Source of the DNA: Marinobacter sp.
GTDB taxonomy: Bacteria; Pseudomonadota; Gammaproteobacteria; Pseudomonadales; Oleiphilaceae
Assembly (NCBI GenBank): GCA_029264995.1
Contig: JAJUKC010000024.1
Coordinates: forward strand, 1-33,872
Reading direction: 5' to 3'
Length of the DNA: 33,872 nt
In this document: in pieces, positions 1-7,112 of the stretch
Position numbering within the stretch: the stretch's first letter is position 1
Layout of the letters: the number at the start of each line of letters is the position of its first letter
Notes under the pieces: model-generated
What the model saw: only the letters and a program-made list of their open reading frames with translations
What the model was told of the DNA's origin: nothing
The model's database searches: none
Program-made: the position numbers and the translations under genes

Positions 1-44
1 AGCGTAACCTGCTGCGCCTGTTCAGCCGGCAGCCACCCTGCTAA
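1..44 (+). CDS. 3' end of an unidentified upstream gene
   Basis: Reading from base 3, an open frame runs off the left edge and ends with TAA at 42-44. It encodes RNLLRLFSRQPPC, with G or C at most third codon positions, like the real genes in this window. Only 13 residues are visible, so no family can be named. It lies 64 bp upstream of uppP on the same strand. It could be a chance open frame. Confidence 0.3.
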   Translation, partial: RNLLRLFSRQPPC

Positions 45-108
45 TATCGCGCTCGTTTTCTGAGCGCGCCAAACCCGTTAACCAGCACCACCGACCGGAA
101 TTAAAAGA

Positions 109-906
109 ATGGATGTTTACCAGGCCCTTTTCCTTGGCCTCTTCCAGGGACTGACCGAATTCCTGCCCATCTCCAGCTCAGGCCACCTGATCCTTGTACC
201 CGCCTTTTTTGACTGGGCCGACCAGGGCGTAGGCTTCGACTTGTCCGTCCACGTGGGCACGCTGCTGGCCGTGGTCATCTACTTTCGCCGGGACGTCTTC
301 GGCATCACCCGGGACGGTCTGCTCTCCCTGAGCCAGCGCCGGATGATTGGCCAGGGCAACCTGGCCTGGTTTCTGGTCATCGGCACCATCCCCGCGGGCC
401 TGGCTGGCCTGGCACTGCTGGACATGATCGACAACGAATTGCGGGCGGTGGAGGTGATGTTCTTCACCACGCTGATTTTCGGCTTGCTGCTGGGCTGGGC
501 GGACTGGCGCCCCAACAAGGGCCGCACCATGGACTCACTGACCTGGAAAGACGCCGTTCTGATCGGCTGCGCCCAGGCCCTGGCCCTGATTCCCGGCACC
601 TCCCGCTCTGGCGCTACCATCACCGCGGGCCTGTTCCTGGGCCTGTCCCGCGAGGCGGCTTCCCGGTTCTCGTTTCTGCTGGCGATTCCGATTATTGTGC
701 TGGCGTCTGCCGTTAAATTGCTGGATGTGGCTTCATCCGATGTGATCGTAGACTGGAGTGGCTTCCTGATTGGCGGCGTAACCTCGTTCCTGATGGCCAT
801 TACCGCCATCCACTTCTTCCTGAAGTGGCTGAACAAGGTGGGCATGTGGCCGTATGTGATTTACCGGATCATTCTGGCTGGGGTGATTTACGCCGTCTTG
901 ATGTGA
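109..906 (+). CDS. uppP: Undecaprenyl-diphosphate phosphatase (UppP/BacA)
   Basis: This integral membrane enzyme removes a phosphate from undecaprenyl pyrophosphate. That recycles the lipid carrier for peptidoglycan and other surface polymers, and overexpression in relatives confers bacitracin resistance. The 265-residue protein has both family signatures: the N-terminal QGLTEFLPISSSGHL segment at about residues 13-27, including the conserved glutamates and serines, and PGTSRSGAT at about 162-170 with the catalytic arginine. The rest is hydrophobic, with several predicted membrane spans. Length is close to the usual 265-275. The ATG at 109 is preceded by a purine-rich TTAAAAGA that can serve as ribosome site. 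It converges on uvrD across the repeat-rich gap at 907-1357, and no classical U-tract terminator follows it. Confidence 0.96.
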   Translation: MDVYQALFLGLFQGLTEFLPISSSGHLILVPAFFDWADQGVGFDLSVHVGTLLAVVIYFRRDVFGITRDGLLSLSQRRMIGQGNLAWFLVIGTIPAGLAGLALLDMIDNELRAVEVMFFTTLIFGLLLGWADWRPNKGRTMDSLTWKDAVLIGCAQALALIPGTSRSGATITAGLFLGLSREAASRFSFLLAIPIIVLASAVKLLDVASSDVIVDWSGFLIGGVTSFLMAITAIHFFLKWLNKVGMWPYVIYRIILAGVIYAVLM

Positions 907-940
907 CCGTCTGCAGTTGGAATTGCTGACCTTGGAGTCT

Positions 941-1137
941 GGCAGCTATCGGGGTGTGCCTCCCAAAAACCGCTCCTGGCGGCACCCCTTCGGGGTCCGG
1001 CCCGCAATCCTAGATTGCGGTCGCTCAGCTGTCGCATGAAGCTTCGCTTCATAAGCGCTCGGCTGAGCCCCTGTGGCGCTTCTGTTCCGCCATCCCTGGC
1101 TCCACACATTTTTGGGAGGCACACCCCGATACCTGCC
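941..1137 (-). repeat. Palindromic intergenic element, long copy (copy 1)
   Basis: The outer arms 941-969 and 1109-1137 are inverted repeats of 29 bp with one mismatch; the inner 23 bp pair perfectly. Between them lies a chain of smaller inverted repeats: CCGC/GCGG (970-982), ACCCC/GGGGT (984-996), CCGCAATC/GATTGCGG (1002-1020), GCTCAGC/GCTGAGC (1023-1068) enclosing ATGAAGC/GCTTCAT (1036-1052), and GAGCC/GGCTC (1065-1102) enclosing TGGCG/CGCCA (1074-1092). A 24 bp block at 1083-1106 is the exact reverse complement of 1238-1261 in copy 2. The element is therefore a repeated unit, placed on the minus strand relative to copy 2. It resembles REP/BIME-type or MITE-like intergenic elements, but no family is recognised. 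Confidence 0.85.
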
Positions 1138-1206
1138 CCAAACTTCTGAGCTAGCCTTCCAAGAAATCAAAGATCATGGGCTATTGCGGATTGCAGAAGC
1201 GTCAGA

Positions 1207-1316
1207 GCATGGCGGTGGGAACGTCTTTCCAAAAATTTGTGGAGCCAGGGATGGCGGAACACAAGCGCCCATGGAGGGCTCGAGCGCTTTTTGGAAAGAC
1301 GTTCCCACCGACATGC
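1207..1316 (+). repeat. Palindromic intergenic element, short copy (copy 2)
   Basis: Arms 1207-1235 and 1288-1316 form a 29 bp inverted repeat with one mismatch, at the same arm position as in copy 1. The innermost 7 bp (CCAAAAA/TTTTTGG) match copy 1, but the outer arm sequence is mostly different (about 14 of 29 positions shared). The interior shares a 24 bp identical block (1238-1261) with copy 1 in reverse, and keeps the nested stems GAGCC/GGCTC (1242-1281) and GGCG/CGCC (about 1253-1269). It lacks the extra hairpin chain of copy 1, so it is about 87 bp shorter. The two copies face opposite ways. Confidence 0.85.
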
Positions 1317-1357
1317 CACCTCCATCCGCGAAGGTTGCATGACCCTAACTCAACCGC

Positions 1358-3523
1358 TTAACAGGCCTCCAAAGGAGCATAAGCCAGCACCAGCCACTTG
1401 GCGCCCTCATCGAAGTTCACCTGCACCCGCGTATGATGCCCCGTGCCCTCTGAGTTCATCACGATACCCTCGCCAAACTTGGGATGACGCACTCGCTGGC
1501 CCAGGCTGAAACCGGACTGCTGGGCCGAATCCTGGGCAAACAGACTCTCATTTGGTCGCTCCACCATCGCCGGCCGCGTCACCGTATTACGCAACCGCAC
1601 CTCCTGCAGGCAGTCCCCCGGGATCTCCCGCACAAACCGGGACAGTGCGTGAAACTTCTCCTGACCATACAACCGACGGGATTCCGCGTAAGTAAGTACC
1701 AGCTTCTTCATGGCCCGGGTAATGCCCACATAAGCCAGCCGGCGCTCTTCCTCCATGCGCCCGGGCTCCTCCAGCGACATACTGTGCGGGAACAAACCCT
1801 CCTCGACACCCGCCAGAAACACCATCGGGAACTCCAACCCTTTAGCCGAATGCAGCGTCATCAACTGCACACTGTCCTCATGGGCATCGGCCTGGGATTC
1901 GCCAGCGTCCAGCGCCGCCTGGGCAATAAACTCCGCCAGTGGGTCCACGCCCTCTTCCACATCATAGTCCGCCAGCGCGCTGACCAGTTCCTCCAGGTTT
2001 TCCACCCGGGCCTGGCCCTTTTCGCCCTTCTCACTGGCGTGATAATCCTTCAGGCCACTGGACTCAATCGCCTGCTTCATCAGCCCCTGCAGGGACGCGT
2101 GGCCGGCCATATCGGATAGCGTGTTGATGATCTCCATAAACTGCTGCAGTCCGGTTTTGGCGCGGCCCTTGACCTGACCAGCTTCCAGCAACCGCTCGGA
2201 CGATTCCCACAGGGAAATGCCCTGGCCGGTAGCGTATTCACGAATTTCCTGCAGGCTCTTGGCACCAATACCACGGGTGGGAATATTCACCACCCGCTCA
2301 AAAGCGGCATCGTCCCGGTGGTAATGCACCAGGCGCAGATAAGCCAACGCGTTTCGGATTTCCTGACGGTCGTAGAATCGCAACCCGCCGTAAACACGGT
2401 AAGGAATACCCTGGCGCATCAGGGCTTCTTCGAGCACCCGGGACTGGGCATTGGAACGATAGAGAATGGCGCATTCGCTGCGCAGATTGCCCTCGCTGAC
2501 CCAGGCCGAGATGGAATCGGCAATATAATTGGCTTCATCCTGCTCGTTGAACGCGGCGTACAGGCTGATCGGCTCACCTTCCACCCCGTCAGTCCAGAGT
2601 TCCTTGCCCAAACGCCCCTGGTTGTTGGCAATCACCGAGTTGGCGGCTTTCAGAATGGTCTTGGTGGAGCGGTAGTTCTGCTCCAGCCGCACCAGTCGGG
2701 AATTGGGAAAATCCCGCTGGTACTGCTGGATATTCTCGATCTTCGCGCCTCGCCAGCCATAGATGGACTGGTCGTCATCGCCCACCACCGTCAGCGGCAC
2801 CCGGTTGCTGGCCAGCACCTGCAGCCAGGCGTATTGAATGGTGTTGGTGTCCTGGAACTCGTCGACGAGAATGTGCTGGAACCGCTGCTGGTAGTGGCTC
2901 AGCAATTCCGGCCGGTGCAGCCAGAGTTCGTGGGAACGCAGCAGCAGCTCACCAAAATCCACCAGGCCGCCCTGCTGGCAGAGCTTCTCGTACTGGCGGT
3001 AGATCTTCAGCATGGTATTGGTGAAGTGATCGCCCGGATTCTCCTGGATATGATCCGCCCGCAAGCCCTCATCTTTCTGGCTGTTGATGAACCACTGGGC
3101 CTGTTTCGGCGGCCACTGGCTCTCATCAATGCGATTTTCCCGCATCACCCGCTTGATCAGCCGCAACTGGTCGTCGCTGTCCAACACCTGAAAGTTTTCC
3201 GGCAAGCCGGCGTCTTTCCAGTGGGAACGAAGTAAACGATGGGCAATTCCGTGGAAGGTACCGATCCATAGGCCGCGGGTGGGAATCTGCATCATCTGCT
3301 CCACGCGATAACGCATTTCCTTGGCGGCCTTGTTGGTAAAGGTCACCGCGAGAATGGACGTGGGCGGCACCCGGTCAACCGACATCAACCATGCCATCCG
3401 GTGCACCAGCACCCGGGTTTTGCCACTGCCGGCACCGGCCAGCACCAGCAGATGGTCGTTCTGGGCGGTAACCGCTTCACGCTGGGCGTCGTTCAGGGAA
3501 TCGATAATATGAGAGACATCCAT
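1358..3523 (-). CDS. uvrD: DNA helicase II (UvrD)
   Basis: This is a superfamily 1 3'-5' helicase that removes UvrC and the excised oligonucleotide in nucleotide excision repair, unwinds nicked DNA in mismatch repair and can back up RNA polymerase. The opening MDVSHIIDSLNDAQREAV matches the start of E. coli UvrD closely, so the ATG at 3523 is preferred over an in-frame GTG five codons upstream. That gives 721 residues, against about 720 for the family. The motifs are in order: Walker A GAGSGKT (30-36), DEFQDTN (motif II), GDDDQSIYGWRGA (III), LEQNYRS (IV), TLHSAKGLEFP (V) and AYVGITRA (VI). A C-terminal Tudor-like segment contains FGEGIV and ends WLVLAYAPLEAC. No strong ribosome site is visible. 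Transcription is monocistronic, towards uppP. Confidence 0.97.
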   Translation of the reverse strand: MDVSHIIDSLNDAQREAVTAQNDHLLVLAGAGSGKTRVLVHRMAWLMSVDRVPPTSILAVTFTNKAAKEMRYRVEQMMQIPTRGLWIGTFHGIAHRLLRSHWKDAGLPENFQVLDSDDQLRLIKRVMRENRIDESQWPPKQAQWFINSQKDEGLRADHIQENPGDHFTNTMLKIYRQYEKLCQQGGLVDFGELLLRSHELWLHRPELLSHYQQRFQHILVDEFQDTNTIQYAWLQVLASNRVPLTVVGDDDQSIYGWRGAKIENIQQYQRDFPNSRLVRLEQNYRSTKTILKAANSVIANNQGRLGKELWTDGVEGEPISLYAAFNEQDEANYIADSISAWVSEGNLRSECAILYRSNAQSRVLEEALMRQGIPYRVYGGLRFYDRQEIRNALAYLRLVHYHRDDAAFERVVNIPTRGIGAKSLQEIREYATGQGISLWESSERLLEAGQVKGRAKTGLQQFMEIINTLSDMAGHASLQGLMKQAIESSGLKDYHASEKGEKGQARVENLEELVSALADYDVEEGVDPLAEFIAQAALDAGESQADAHEDSVQLMTLHSAKGLEFPMVFLAGVEEGLFPHSMSLEEPGRMEEERRLAYVGITRAMKKLVLTYAESRRLYGQEKFHALSRFVREIPGDCLQEVRLRNTVTRPAMVERPNESLFAQDSAQQSGFSLGQRVRHPKFGEGIVMNSEGTGHHTRVQVNFDEGAKWLVLAYAPLEAC

Positions 3524-3643
3524 GGAGCAAGGCTTCACTACTGGTTAAATTTACAGGGCATTATATCAGCACAACGCAAAGACTTCCTTTCTGCCACCCG
3601 CCCGTCTGCCGGAAAAATTTGAGGCATTTAACATCCACCTTGG

Positions 3644-3670
3644 TTCAGATCTCCTGCCGTCAGCCGATAC
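3644..3670 (+). promoter_or_regulatory. Possible sigma-28 (FliA) promoter for the chemoreceptor operon
   Basis: GCCGATAC at 3663-3670 matches 7 of 8 bases of the FliA -10 element GCCGATAA. Exactly 11 bp upstream is TTCAGATC (3644-3651), a weak 4 of 8 match to the -35 TAAAGTTT. It is about 100 bp upstream of a chemoreceptor gene, a class often controlled by FliA. The -35 is poor, so this is a suggestion only. Confidence 0.35.
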
Positions 3671-3684
3671 ACGCCTTAACACAC

Positions 3685-3705
3685 TGACACATGAATTCTG
3701 TGTCA
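3685..3705. promoter_or_regulatory. Operator-like palindrome upstream of the chemoreceptor gene
   Basis: TGACACA, a 7 bp spacer, then TGTGTCA: a perfect 7 bp inverted repeat lying 69 bp before the chemoreceptor start and just downstream of the possible sigma-28 promoter. Its symmetry and position suit a dimeric regulator. No known regulator box is recognised. Confidence 0.4.
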
Positions 3706-3773
3706 TACGTTCAAAAAACGACCTAGAATCGCCCCCGACTAAAGTCTTAGGCCGGGCTGACAAGGACTAAAAC

Positions 3774-5387
3774 ATGCTCTCATCACTTAAGATTTCTCAC
3801 AAACTGGCATTGCTGGTCACCGTTGCCATTGTTGCCTTTGTGGTCAGCCAGGCCTTTTCCATTGTCACCGAGCGCAATAACTCCGAACGCCTCAGCGAAG
3901 TTCGCGACCAGCTCTACCCCTCCCTGGAACTGTCCACGATCAACCGCGGTTTGCTGCAACTGATTGAAAACCAGATCAACACTGCCGTCACCACCGGTGA
4001 TGATCAACAGATTGCCGCCACCAGGGAACAACTGGCAGAAATATCCGCCAATCTGGACCGCATCGCCACCCTGAACCCGGCTCTGCGTGATCAGGTGAAG
4101 GCCCTGAAATCCGAGCTGAACGGTTACTACAACACCGCCACCCGTATCGCCACCGCAATCATAGAAGGTACGGCGGATTTCAATCGCATCGGCCAGGAAG
4201 CCTCCGCCAACGCCGAACGGCTGGCCGGCCTGCGCTCTGATCTGGACGAGATGCGCAACGCCATGGAAAGCCGCCTGACCCAGGCCATCGACGACACCAC
4301 CGCTGCCAGCAGTGAAGCCGCCACCGTATCCGTGACGATTGTTGTGATCGCCTTGGTCGTCCTGATTGCGCTGAGTCTGATCATTGGTCGATCCGTGTCC
4401 GGCAGCCTCCAGCAGATCATTACCTCCTTACGGAACATGGCTTCTGGCGAAGGCGATCTGACCTCCCGCATCGAGTACACCGGCAAGGATGAACTCCGGG
4501 ATCTGGTGGACCAGTTCAACCGCTTTGTTGAAAAACTGCACAAGTCCTTTGCCACCATCCAGCAGGATATTGGCGAGCTCAACGGCGTCGCCTCACATCT
4601 GGGTAGCACCAGCCGCACCAATCTTGAACGCATCAGCCAGCAGGCCCAGGCCATCTCCTCCACCCGCAATTCCGTGGAAGAACTGGTCAAGAGCGTCGAA
4701 GAAGTCGCGGGCTTTGCCTCCAGCGCCTCCGACCAGACCCAGGATGCCTCCAAGTTCGCGACCACCGGGCAGCAGAAGGTTGAAGGCAACATACAGACCA
4801 TCCAGCGACTGATGGCAGAAATCGAGAACACCGCCAGCCTGGTCAACCAGTTCGACGAATTCTCCGTGAAGGTGGGCGGTCTGCTGGAAACCATTCAGAC
4901 CGTGGCCGAGCAGACCAACCTGCTGGCTCTGAATGCCGCTATTGAAGCCGCCCGCGCCGGTGAACACGGCCGTGGCTTTGCCGTGGTCGCAGATGAAGTA
5001 CGCGGCCTGGCGGTGCGCACCCACAAGGCCACCGAAGAAATCCAGCAGGTGATTTCCGAGTTGTCGAAAGCGTCCGGTGCCGCCGTGCACTCCATGCAGG
5101 GCAGCGTGGATATGGCCCGACAGGGCGTGGAAGCCACCACCGAGTCTGGCGAGGTCCTGCGCAAGATTCTCGAGAACGTTCAGCAGATCAGCGAACTGAA
5201 CGAGCAGATTGCCGCGGCCACCTATGAACAAAGCACCACCTTCAGCGAAGTCACTGGCCATATGGGCGACATGCATCGCAACGCCGAGGCCGTGATGGAA
5301 AGCACCGATGAGCTGGATACGGTCAGTCGCAAGATCCAGGACGTCAGTAATGGCTTGCAGAGCGTGGCCGGGCAGTTCCGCGTTTAA
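3774..5387 (+). CDS. Methyl-accepting chemotaxis protein
   Basis: This transmembrane chemoreceptor signals to CheA/CheW. The 537-residue protein has an inner-membrane span at about residues 10-28 and a periplasmic, mostly helical ligand region at about 30-185, of a size that suits a four-helix bundle. A second span follows at about 186-206, then a HAMP domain to about 260 and a long coiled-coil signalling domain to the C terminus. The conserved hairpin tip [18 protein letters not shown] and [12 protein letters not shown] lie at about 378-410. No C-terminal CheR/CheB-binding pentapeptide is seen. The gene is followed after 28 bp by a porin-like gene and then by a small binding-protein gene on the same strand, so its ligand may be linked to that envelope pair. 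The ligand is unknown. Confidence 0.95.
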   Translation: MLSSLKISHKLALLVTVAIVAFVVSQAFSIVTERNNSERLSEVRDQLYPSLELSTINRGLLQLIENQINTAVTTGDDQQIAATREQLAEISANLDRIATLNPALRDQVKALKSELNGYYNTATRIATAIIEGTADFNRIGQEASANAERLAGLRSDLDEMRNAMESRLTQAIDDTTAASSEAATVSVTIVVIALVVLIALSLIIGRSVSGSLQQIITSLRNMASGEGDLTSRIEYTGKDELRDLVDQFNRFVEKLHKSFATIQQDIGELNGVASHLGSTSRTNLERISQQAQAISSTRNSVEELVKSVEEVAGFASSASDQTQDASKFATTGQQKVEGNIQTIQRLMAEIENTASLVNQFDEFSVKVGGLLETIQTVAEQTNLLALNAAIEAARAGEHGRGFAVVADEVRGLAVRTHKATEEIQQVISELSKASGAAVHSMQGSVDMARQGVEATTESGEVLRKILENVQQISELNEQIAAATYEQSTTFSEVTGHMGDMHRNAEAVMESTDELDTVSRKIQDVSNGLQSVAGQFRV

Positions 5388-5415
5388 GTAAAACCCCAGA
5401 AAAAGGAAACTCCTG

Positions 5416-6621
5416 ATGAAAAAACTGTTTACTGCAGCGCCCCTGGCGCTCGCCATTGCCGCGACCCCGGCTCTGGCACAGAGTACCGAGGAAACCCTCG
5501 AGCGCATGCAGCAGCAGCTCAATGCCATGCAACAACAACTGAATTCCGCGAAAGATACTGGTGTTCGCTTTAACGGCTTTTTCAGCACCGGTTTTGCCCG
5601 GGCCAGCAACGATGCCGGTTACGCCGGAATCACCGACGAATCCGAAGTGGCGGATCTGAGCCTGTTCGCCCTGCAGGGCACGTTTGATGTGACCCAGAAA
5701 AGCCAGATTGTCATGCAGCTGGTGGGTCGCGGTGTTGATGACTGGGAACCCCAGGTGGAGTGGGCCTATCTGAGCCACCGCCCCACCAACAACCTGCAGA
5801 TTCGGGCCGGCAAGATGCGGATTCCATTCTTCATGTACTCCGACTCCCTGGAAGTCGGCTACGCCCAGCCGTGGGCACGCCCGCCCCAGAGCGTGTATGG
5901 CCCGATTGCCGTAACCAGCTATGTTGGTGCGGATGCCAGCTACAACCTGAACTTCGACAACTCCTCGCTGACCGCAACCGGCTTCACCGGCTTTACCGAT
6001 GAAGATGGCAACTCCGGCGACGTACAGCTGCGCAACATCGCAGGCATGAACCTGACCTGGACCGACTACGTATGGACTGTGCGTGGTGTGGCGGCGACCG
6101 CCGAGGCGGATATTGATGGGACCCGGCTTGGCGCACTGGCAGCCCAAAGCGGCATTACCCTTCCGCCCGGCATTACTCAACTTGCCGACGGTGATCGCGG
6201 TAACTTCTTCGGCCTGGGCGCCAGCTACGACGACGGCAGCTGGCAGATCATCGGTGAAGTCACCCGCGTTGAAGTGGATGGCAAGTTTGCCGATACCGAT
6301 TCTGCTTACCTGTCTGTGGGCCATCGGTTTGGCAGTTGGACACCTTACGTTGCAGCCGGCTGGACCGAGAGCAAGGATGACGACGAGCGCACCGGTTTCT
6401 TCATCCCCGGCGTCGTATCCGAGTCCATCCTGAACTATCAGCGTAACGAGTACAGCATCGGTACCCGTTGGGACATCACTCCGGGGGTGGCCATCAAAGC
6501 CGATGTAACTCACGTTCGAGGACTGGATAAGGGATACGGCAACCTCAATACCGAGCATATGTTGTTCAACGACACAGACAGCACCAACGTCTACACCCTC
6601 AAAATCGACTCGGCATTCTAA
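5416..6621 (+). CDS. Porin-like outer-membrane beta-barrel protein
   Basis: The 401-residue protein begins with a clear Sec signal peptide (MKKLFTAAPLALAIAATPALA, cut before QSTEET). A short glutamine-rich coiled-coil segment follows (ERMQQQLNAMQQQLNSAK, about residues 28-48). The remainder alternates polar and hydrophobic residues, as in outer-membrane beta strands, and the chain ends in phenylalanine (KIDSAF), the usual barrel-assembly signal. The N-terminal coiled coil resembles that of DcaP-like trimeric porins, but assignment to a substrate class is not possible. AAAGGAAAC lies just before the ATG. It sits between a chemoreceptor gene and a small phosphate-binding-like gene (9 bp gap), probably in one transcript ending at 7093. 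Confidence 0.85.
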   Translation: MKKLFTAAPLALAIAATPALAQSTEETLERMQQQLNAMQQQLNSAKDTGVRFNGFFSTGFARASNDAGYAGITDESEVADLSLFALQGTFDVTQKSQIVMQLVGRGVDDWEPQVEWAYLSHRPTNNLQIRAGKMRIPFFMYSDSLEVGYAQPWARPPQSVYGPIAVTSYVGADASYNLNFDNSSLTATGFTGFTDEDGNSGDVQLRNIAGMNLTWTDYVWTVRGVAATAEADIDGTRLGALAAQSGITLPPGITQLADGDRGNFFGLGASYDDGSWQIIGEVTRVEVDGKFADTDSAYLSVGHRFGSWTPYVAAGWTESKDDDERTGFFIPGVVSESILNYQRNEYSIGTRWDITPGVAIKADVTHVRGLDKGYGNLNTEHMLFNDTDSTNVYTLKIDSAF

Positions 6622-6630
6622 GGAGGCCCC

Positions 6631-7044
6631 ATGAAAAAGCTAAGCCTGATTTTTGCGGCCAGCTTGCTGGCAAGCCCCCTGGCCCTGGCCGAGGTTGTGG
6701 TGATCGGCAACCCGTCCGGCCCGGACAGCATCAGCGCCAACGAAGTACGGGATCTGTATCTGAACCGCAGCAAAGCCCTGCCAAATGGCCAGAGCGCGAA
6801 GCCGTTTGAACTCCCGGAAGGCAACGCCACCCGTGCCGAGTTCCACAGCAAGGTGACCGGCCGTAACGACGCCCAGCTGAAGGCCTTCTGGTCCCAGCAG
6901 GTGTTCACCGGTCGCGGTCAGCCACCGGCGGAAGCTGCCAGTGCTTCCGGCATGAAGGCCCAGGTCGCCTCCACACCGGGCGCCATCGGCTACATTGATT
7001 CCGCAGATGTGGACGACAGTGTCAAGGTTATCCTGACACCCTGA
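6631..7044 (+). CDS. Short PstS-like periplasmic binding protein
   Basis: The 137-residue secreted protein has a signal peptide, MKKLSLIFAASLLASPLALA, cut before EVVVIGNPSG. The mature part matches the abbreviated phosphate-ABC-transporter substrate-binding family (PBP-like type 2): it keeps VIGNPSGPDSISANEVRDLYL near the start and a closing segment with GAIGYIDSADVDDSVKVI. It is far shorter than PstS (about 320), so it is at most one lobe plus part of the second. No ABC permease or ATPase gene is nearby, so a transport role is doubtful. A strong ribosome site (AAGGAGG) overlaps the end of the porin gene. A role presenting a ligand to the upstream chemoreceptor or porin is inference. Confidence 0.85.
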   Translation: MKKLSLIFAASLLASPLALAEVVVIGNPSGPDSISANEVRDLYLNRSKALPNGQSAKPFELPEGNATRAEFHSKVTGRNDAQLKAFWSQQVFTGRGQPPAEAASASGMKAQVASTPGAIGYIDSADVDDSVKVILTP

Positions 7045-7061
7045 TCTCAGCCGTGCTGAAC

Positions 7062-7093
7062 GCAAAAAGGCGAGCCTCGGCTCGCCTTTTTGC
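7062..7093. terminator. Bidirectional intrinsic terminator
   Basis: GCAAAAAGGCGAGC (7062-7075) and GCTCGCCTTTTTGC (7080-7093) form a perfect 14 bp stem with a 4-base loop. The A run on the left and T run on the right give U tracts on both strands. It lies between the end of the chemoreceptor operon and the end of gabD and can serve both. Confidence 0.92.
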
Positions 7094-7112
7094 TGCCTGG
7101 GGAAACAGTCGC

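Larger units (their letters stand above)
907..1357. other. Non-coding gap between convergent uppP and uvrD, filled by two palindromic elements
   Basis: This 451 bp gap between two genes that point at each other holds no convincing gene. Open frames here are short, overlap one another and follow the repeats. Most of it is made of two inverted-repeat elements (941-1137 and 1207-1316), described separately. About 70 bp of unremarkable sequence separates them, and about 40 bp separates the second from the uvrD stop. Since both genes end here, the hairpins may also act as terminators or mRNA 3'-end protectors, but neither has a hairpin followed directly by a long T run. Confidence 0.8.

Noticed and set aside
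48..68. A hairpin CGCGCTC/GAGCGCG between the first fragment and uppP, considered as a terminator
   Set aside because: The stem is perfect for 7 bp but no T run follows on either strand.
941..1316. A classical insertion sequence or MITE
   Set aside because: No transposase gene is present, no clear target duplication flanks either element, and the terminal repeats of the two copies differ from each other.
907..1357. Short open frames across the palindromic elements
   Set aside because: They follow the repeats, overlap one another on both strands and have no ribosome sites or family likeness.
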